A DNA stretch of 64,000 bases from Streptomyces varsoviensis (GTDB taxonomy: Bacteria; Actinomycetota; Actinomycetes; Streptomycetales; Streptomycetaceae): the NCBI RefSeq assembly GCF_000718635.1, contig NZ_JOBF01000013.1:1-64000 (forward strand). Direction: 5' to 3'. The number at the start of each line of letters is the position of its first letter. Position 1 is the first letter of the stretch. Positions 59,632 to 64,000 of the stretch are shown piece by piece. The notes under the pieces are model-generated. The model was not told where the DNA came from. It did not search any database and worked only from the letters and a program-made list of their open reading frames with translations. A program made the translations under genes and the position numbers.

Positions 59632-60034
59632 CGCTCCCCGCCGCGCGGCGCGCCGCCTCGGCGCGGCCGGCCGACACGCCGGACCGACCCGTCCGGCGGT
59701 ACGGACCACCGCCGTACGGACTACGGCGTACGGGCTCCACGCGAAGCGGCCAGCGCGATGATCGAATCGTTCACCTGCTCGTCGCATATGCCGTTGCATG
59801 GGCGCGCACGTTGGAGGGAATATCCCTGACAGGTCGACGGCCTGTCCAAGGTCGTCGAACTGCCAGCGGGCGGCATGGGGCCGCCCGCCCGGGAGGCCCT
59901 TTGCACACGGACGACCGTGCGGATCGTACGGACGACGCGGAGGGCCGGCGTCCGGCCCTCGTAGGGCCAGGACCCGGTCCATTCCCGCGCGACGACGTCG
60001 CACCCCGACCTCTCCCGAGGGGGTTCGTCCACCC
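59632..60034. other. Gap between uppS and the PIN-PhoH gene
   Basis: 403 bases. GC-rich repeats of CGTACGG at the start, then a stretch around 59750-59840 with a lower GC that includes ACAGG...CCTGT (a small inverted repeat near 59829-59845). Probably the promoter and leader for phoH. No RNA family or ORF with support. Confidence 0.5.
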
Positions 60035-61357
60035 GTGGTGACCAGCAAGAAGCGCCGTGAGCACGACCGGCGCACCTATGTCCTCGACACCAGCGTCCTG
60101 CTGGCCGACCCAGGCTCGATGTCCCGCTTCGACGAGCACGAGGTCGTGCTGCCGGTCGTGGTGGTCACCGAGCTGGAGGCCAAGCGGCACCACCCCGAGC
60201 TCGGCTACTTCGCCCGGCAGGCACTGCGCCTGCTGGACGGCTACCGGGTGCAGTTCGGGCGGCTCGACGCGCCGATTCCGATCGGCGAGTTGGGCGGGAC
60301 GCTCCGGGTCGAGCTCAACCACTCCGACCCGGGCGTTCTTCCGGCGGGCTTCCGGCTCGGCGACAACGACTCGCGCATCCTGGCGGTCGCGCGCAACCTC
60401 CAGGCCGAGGGGCACGACGTCACCGTCGTCTCCAAGGACCTGCCGCTGCGCATCAAGGCGTCGTCCGTCGGGCTGCTCGCCGAGGAGTACCGCGCCGAGC
60501 TGGCGATCACCGACTCCGGCTGGACGGGGATGACCGAGCTGGCCGTCGGCGCCGAGCAGGTCGACGAGCTGTTCGCCGCCGAGCGCGTGGACGTGCCGGA
60601 GGCGGCCGAATTGCCCGTGCACACGGGTCTGGTGCTCCAGTCCGAGCGCGGCAAGGCGCTCGGCCGGGTCGCGGCGGACGGTTCGGTCCGGCTGGTGCGG
60701 GGCGACCGGGAGGCGTTCGGCATCCACGGCCGCAGCGCCGAGCAGCGCGTGGCGCTCGATCTGCTGCTCGACCCGGACGTCGGCATCGTCTCCATGGGCG
60801 GCCGCGCGGGCACGGGCAAGTCGGCGCTGGCGCTCTGCGCCGGCCTGGAGGCCGTGCTGGAGCGGCAGCAGCACCGCAAGGTGATGGTCTTCCGCCCGCT
60901 GTACGCGGTCGGCGGCCAGGAGCTGGGCTATCTGCCGGGCAGCGAGTCGGAGAAGATGAGCCCCTGGGCGCAGGCCGTCTTCGACACGCTCTCGGCGGTC
61001 ACCAGCACCGAGGTGATCGAAGAGGTGGTGGGCCGCGGCATGTTGGAGGTGCTGCCGCTCACCCACATCAGGGGCCGCTCGCTGCACGACGCGTTCGTGA
61101 TCGTCGACGAGGCGCAGTCCCTGGAGCGGAACGTCCTGCTGACGGTGTTGTCGCGGATCGGCGCCAACTCGCGCGTCGTGCTCACCCATGACGTGGCGCA
61201 GCGCGACAATCTGCGGGTCGGCCGGTACGACGGCGTGGTCGCGGTCGTCGAGAAGCTCAAGGGCCACCCGCTCTTCGCGCACATCACGCTGAACCGTTCG
61301 GAGCGCTCGCCGATCGCGGCGCTGGTGACCGAAATGCTGGAGGACGGGCGGATCTAA
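60035..61357 (+). CDS. phoH2: PhoH-family protein with N-terminal PIN ribonuclease domain (PhoH2)
   Basis: A 440-residue fusion. The PIN domain (about 10-150) has acidic site residues Asp18 (VLDTSVLL), Glu46 (VTELEAK), Asp110/Asp112 (GDNDSRILA) and Asp135. The PhoH ATPase domain follows with Walker A GRAGTGKS at 256-263 and VIVDEAQ. PhoH2 proteins unwind and cleave RNA. Starts at GTG 60035 ([20 protein letters not shown]) after GAGGGGG. Confidence 0.93.
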   Translation: MVTSKKRREHDRRTYVLDTSVLLADPGSMSRFDEHEVVLPVVVVTELEAKRHHPELGYFARQALRLLDGYRVQFGRLDAPIPIGELGGTLRVELNHSDPGVLPAGFRLGDNDSRILAVARNLQAEGHDVTVVSKDLPLRIKASSVGLLAEEYRAELAITDSGWTGMTELAVGAEQVDELFAAERVDVPEAAELPVHTGLVLQSERGKALGRVAADGSVRLVRGDREAFGIHGRSAEQRVALDLLLDPDVGIVSMGGRAGTGKSALALCAGLEAVLERQQHRKVMVFRPLYAVGGQELGYLPGSESEKMSPWAQAVFDTLSAVTSTEVIEEVVGRGMLEVLPLTHIRGRSLHDAFVIVDEAQSLERNVLLTVLSRIGANSRVVLTHDVAQRDNLRVGRYDGVVAVVEKLKGHPLFAHITLNRSERSPIAALVTEMLEDGRI

Positions 61358-61768
61358 CGGAGTTCGCACCCTGGGCGCCGCGCGGCGAAGCGGAGGAGCT
61401 TAGCCGCGCGGCGCTGTGCTGCGCTGCCCTTTCCGAAAAACGGACCGGCCAAACAGGGTGTGAGCTTTCCCACGCAACCGGGAATTGCCTAGGAGCGTTG
61501 CGTTCCGGCAGAGTCTGGGTCCTGTCAGGCCCCGCATACGGCACACGAGCACCCCCAGCGGTGCGACACCACAAGAACTGAACAGCGTCGCCGTATGCCG
61601 CCCGAGCACCACGCGGACCTCCCTTCCCGGAGGGCCCACCGGGCCCGTGCCTCCTGTGACCAGCCGGCCCCACCGCTCTTCGGGGACCGGGACCAATCGG
61701 AGGCCAGCGCCAGGGGCACGATTGCGTCCGCACGGTCACCTATGCGGGCGATGCTGGAAGGAAACCGT
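61358..61768. other. Gap between phoH2 and the SLT gene
   Basis: 411 bases: the phoH2 terminator, then a mixed-GC stretch (GGGAATTGCC, GCAGAGTCTGGGTCCTG) that probably holds the promoter for the transglycosylase. I looked for the c-di-AMP (ydaO) riboswitch often found before such genes in actinobacteria and did not find its conserved GGGGGAACC / GGGGTGAA elements. Confidence 0.55.
61375..61414 (+). terminator. Terminator after phoH2
   Basis: Perfect 12-bp stem GCGCCGCGCGGC / GCCGCGCGGCGC with a 16-base loop, 18 bases past the stop. Confidence 0.7.
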
Positions 61769-62491
61769 GTGAGCCGGATTTCGGTCCGGGGATTCGCGGT
61801 GGCGTCGGCCACCGCGGTCACCACAGTCGGCGCCGTCGTCGGTGTCGCCTCGGGCAGCGAGCAGCAGGGCTCGGCCGACTCGGTCGAGGCCACCGCGGCC
61901 GATTCGACGATCCTCGCGGATATCCCCACTGGGCAGAACGTCCAGGCCCAGACCGCTTCCCTGACGCAGCAGGCGGACACCCAGTCCGCGGCCGCCGCGT
62001 CCGACGCCAAGAAGTCCGCCGAGGCGGCCGCCCGCAAGCAGGCCGCCAAGGACGCGCAGGCCAAGAAGGACGCCGCGGACGAGAAGGCCAAGAAGGAAGC
62101 CGAGGAGAAGGCGAAGAAGGAGCACGAGGAGAAGGAGAAGGAGACCAGCCGTTCCGGCGGTCACGACGACGTCTCCAACCTCTCCGTCAAGGGCTCCTAC
62201 ACCGTCGCCGAGGTCAAGGCCATGGCGCAGCAGATCGTCCCGGCCGACCAGTTCCAGTGCTTCAGCAACATCGTGAACCACGAGTCCACCTGGAACTACA
62301 AGGCCGTCAACGCCTCCTCCGGCGCGTACGGGCTCGTGCAGGCGCTGCCCGGTTCCAAGATGTCCTCCGTGGGCGCCGACTGGCAGACCAATCCGGCCAC
62401 GCAGATCAAGTGGGGCCTCAGCTACATGAACACCACCTACCACAGCCCGTGCGGCGCGTGGGCGTTCTGGCAGGCCAACAACTACTACTAG
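61769..62491 (+). CDS. Secreted SLT-domain lytic transglycosylase
   Basis: A 240-residue exported cell-wall enzyme. Signal region about 1-30; a highly charged Lys/Glu/Ala coiled coil (about 80-128: KKSAEAAARKQAAKDAQAKKDAADEKAKKEAEEK), and the SLT (lysozyme-like) domain (about 145-240) with the catalytic Glu172 in CFSNIVNHESTWNYKAVN and YGLVQALPGSKM, ending WAFWQANNYY. GTG 61769 has GGAAGGAAA upstream; ATG 61742 is an in-frame alternative. Confidence 0.9.
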   Translation: MSRISVRGFAVASATAVTTVGAVVGVASGSEQQGSADSVEATAADSTILADIPTGQNVQAQTASLTQQADTQSAAAASDAKKSAEAAARKQAAKDAQAKKDAADEKAKKEAEEKAKKEHEEKEKETSRSGGHDDVSNLSVKGSYTVAEVKAMAQQIVPADQFQCFSNIVNHESTWNYKAVNASSGAYGLVQALPGSKMSSVGADWQTNPATQIKWGLSYMNTTYHSPCGAWAFWQANNYY

Positions 62492-62513
62492 GCCGCTCTG
62501 CCACCATCACTCG

Positions 62514-62539
62514 GCCCCCGACCTCAACCGGTCGGGGGC
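62514..62539 (+). terminator. Terminator after the SLT gene
   Basis: Perfect 10-bp stem GCCCCCGACC / GGTCGGGGGC, six-base loop, 22 bases past the stop. Confidence 0.75.
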
Positions 62540-62635
62540 TTACGTGTGTCTACAGGGGAGACACCTGCCGTGCCCGAGGCCAGGTCACGGGTAACGTCGA
62601 CCCGTATGGCCGCGGGGATGGGGTAGAGGAAGAGA

Positions 62636-64000
62636 ATGTCCAGATTGCCAGAGTGGGTCGGCGGCTTGGGGGCCGGTCTGTCGCGGCTCGCCGAGCGGTT
62701 GGACCAGCGGCGCAGGGAGGCGTCCGAGGACGCCGAGCTGGGGCCGCCCGACCGGGAGGACCCCGGATACGGGGCCGAGCGCGGATACGGAGCCGAGGGC
62801 GCGTACGAGCGTGAGCGCGCGGGTTCCGCGGCGCCGGACCGTACGGGCGCCTCCGCCGAGCCGCCCCAGGGCCCCGGCGAAGAGCCGCGGCCGCGGGGCG
62901 CCGGGTGGGAGAAGGACCGGGACCGCACGGGCCCGGCCGCTGATGCGCCACGAGGCGACGCCGAGCCGCACGAACCGGAACACGTTCCCCCGCCGCCCGC
63001 CTACGCCCCGGCCATAGCGCCCCGGCCGGACCCGGTCGCCGCCGTCCCCTGGGGCGTGCGGGTGGCCGCCGAGGTCGGCTGGCGGATGCTGGTGCTGGCG
63101 GGCGCGGTATGGGTGCTGATGAAGGTCATCAGCGATGTCCAGCTCGTGGTGCTCTCGTTCGTCGCCGGACTGCTCATCACGGCGCTGCTCCAGCCGACCG
63201 TGGCGCGGCTGAAGCGGCGCGGCGTGCCGCGCGGCCTCGCCACCGCCACCGTCTTCATCGGCGGCTTCGTCATCATGGGCCTGGTCACCTGGTTCGTGGT
63301 GTGGCAGGTGACGGAGAACATCGACGACCTCACGTCCAAGGTGCAGCACGGCATCACGGATCTGAAGCACTCGCTGCTCAACAGCCCGTTCCATGTCACC
63401 GAGGACCAGATCAACAACATCGCCGACAACCTGAGCAAGGCCATCGGCAGCAACACCAAGGACATCACCTCGGCGGGCCTGGAGGGCGTTCAGGTCGTCA
63501 TCGAGATGTTCACCGGCATCCTGCTGACGATGTTCTCCACTCTCTTCCTGCTCTACGACGGGCCGAAGATCTGGGGCTGGCTGCTCAAGCTGCTGCCCGG
63601 CGCCGCCCGCGAAGGCGTCGCGGGCGCGGGGCCGCGGGCGTGGGCGACGCTCACCGCCTACGTGCGCGGCACGGTGATAGTGGCGCTGATCGACGCGATA
63701 GCCATCGGCATCGGGATCTACTTCCTGGAAGTGCCCATGGCGGTGCCGCTGGCCGTGTTCATCTTCCTGTTCGCGTTCATCCCGATGGTCGGCGCGGTCG
63801 TCTCGGGCGCCCTCGCGGTGATCGTGGGGCTGGTGACGCACGGGGTGTTCACGGCGGCGATGGTGCTCGTGGTGGTCCTGGCCGTGCAGCAGATCGAGGG
63901 CCACGTCCTGCAGCCCTTCATCCTGGGGCGCGCGGTGCGCGTCCACCCGCTGGCCGTGGTCCTCGGCGTCGCGACGGGCTCGCTGATCGCGGGCATCGGC
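62636..64000 (+). CDS. AI-2E family transporter (truncated by the window edge)
   Basis: At least 455 codons, continuing past the end of the window. The first 130 residues are a disordered, charged cytoplasmic domain (Glu/Arg/Gly/Pro), then PWGVRVAAEVGWRMLVLAGAVWVLMKVISDVQLVVLSFVAGLLITALLQPTVARLKRRGVPRGLATATVFI, the AI-2E transporter (UPF0118) fold, with LTMFSTLFLLYDGPKIWGWLL and FIFLFAFIPMVGAVVSG following. ATG follows GAGGAAGAG. About 7-8 TM. The family moves varied molecules or ions; a quorum signal role is not implied. Confidence 0.9.
   Translation, partial: MSRLPEWVGGLGAGLSRLAERLDQRRREASEDAELGPPDREDPGYGAERGYGAEGAYERERAGSAAPDRTGASAEPPQGPGEEPRPRGAGWEKDRDRTGPAADAPRGDAEPHEPEHVPPPPAYAPAIAPRPDPVAAVPWGVRVAAEVGWRMLVLAGAVWVLMKVISDVQLVVLSFVAGLLITALLQPTVARLKRRGVPRGLATATVFIGGFVIMGLVTWFVVWQVTENIDDLTSKVQHGITDLKHSLLNSPFHVTEDQINNIADNLSKAIGSNTKDITSAGLEGVQVVIEMFTGILLTMFSTLFLLYDGPKIWGWLLKLLPGAAREGVAGAGPRAWATLTAYVRGTVIVALIDAIAIGIGIYFLEVPMAVPLAVFIFLFAFIPMVGAVVSGALAVIVGLVTHGVFTAAMVLVVVLAVQQIEGHVLQPFILGRAVRVHPLAVVLGVATGSLIAGIG

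Noticed and set aside
61415..61768. c-di-AMP (ydaO) riboswitch before the SLT gene
   Set aside because: The conserved GGGGGAACC and GGGGTGAA elements are absent.

Overview
The window is chromosomal DNA from a Streptomyces-like actinomycete. It has very high GC with strong third-position G/C, many GTG starts and frequent 4-base stop/start overlaps. It encodes mycothiol S-conjugate amidase, GTP-type PEP carboxykinase and secreted GH18 chitinases whose promoters carry the Streptomyces chi operator. It also has rare TTA (bldA-type) codons. I see no rRNA, tRNA, CRISPR array, prophage or insertion sequence.

Layout. 0.2-8.6 kb: msrA, a TPR-like membrane protein, a trans-sulfuration enzyme (metB type), a degenerate ECF sigma factor coupled to a one-TM peptide, a MarR regulator divergent from threonine ammonia-lyase, and a DrrAB-type ABC exporter. 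8.8-20.2 kb: greA, a DUF4307 membrane protein, mca and a small membrane protein; then a membrane-anchored NB-ARC/TPR ATPase and an ArgJ paralogue very like Oat2 of the clavulanate pathway; then a DUF255 thioredoxin-fold protein, an MDR oxidoreductase and its MerR regulator with a textbook MerR promoter. 20.2-27.5 kb: TetR/MFS drug exporter, hemolysin-III protein, pckG, a small protein behind a FUR-like box, and a class I aminotransferase.

27.6-35.0 kb is a divergent catabolic locus: N-acyl-D-amino-acid deacylase and PLP D-amino acid deaminase on one strand; PfkB sugar kinase, IclR regulator, RidA and a GntP permease on the other. Together they look like uptake, deacylation and deamination of D-amino acids, with RidA removing the reactive enamine. 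35.0-40.6 kb is a secreted hydrolase block: M14 carboxypeptidase, trypsin-like protease and two GH18 chitinases.

40.8-57.1 kb is a Tad/Flp pilus locus: a TTA-containing leader gene, cpaB, a cpaE-TadE fusion, a TadE-like gene, cpaF, tadB, tadC, flp pilin, a TadG/TadE-like pseudopilin, a lipoprotein, an OmpA-family protein and, 6 kb on, the prepilin peptidase. Between these lie a coupled WXG100-like / DUF1023 hydrolase / lipoprotein cassette, a broken AbiEi-DUF559 type gene, a secreted anchored protein and a DUF192 protein. 57-64 kb: a long non-coding gap ending in a strong terminator, an aldo/keto reductase, uppS, a PIN-PhoH protein, a secreted SLT lytic transglycosylase and a truncated AI-2E transporter.

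Many genes and gaps here carry short tandem repeats (9-28 bp), an unusual recurrent feature. The most interesting candidates are the WXG/DUF1023/lipoprotein cassette, the D-amino acid locus, the cpaE-TadE fusion with developmental (TTA) signals, the Oat2-like gene beside an NB-ARC ATPase, and the 57 kb gap.
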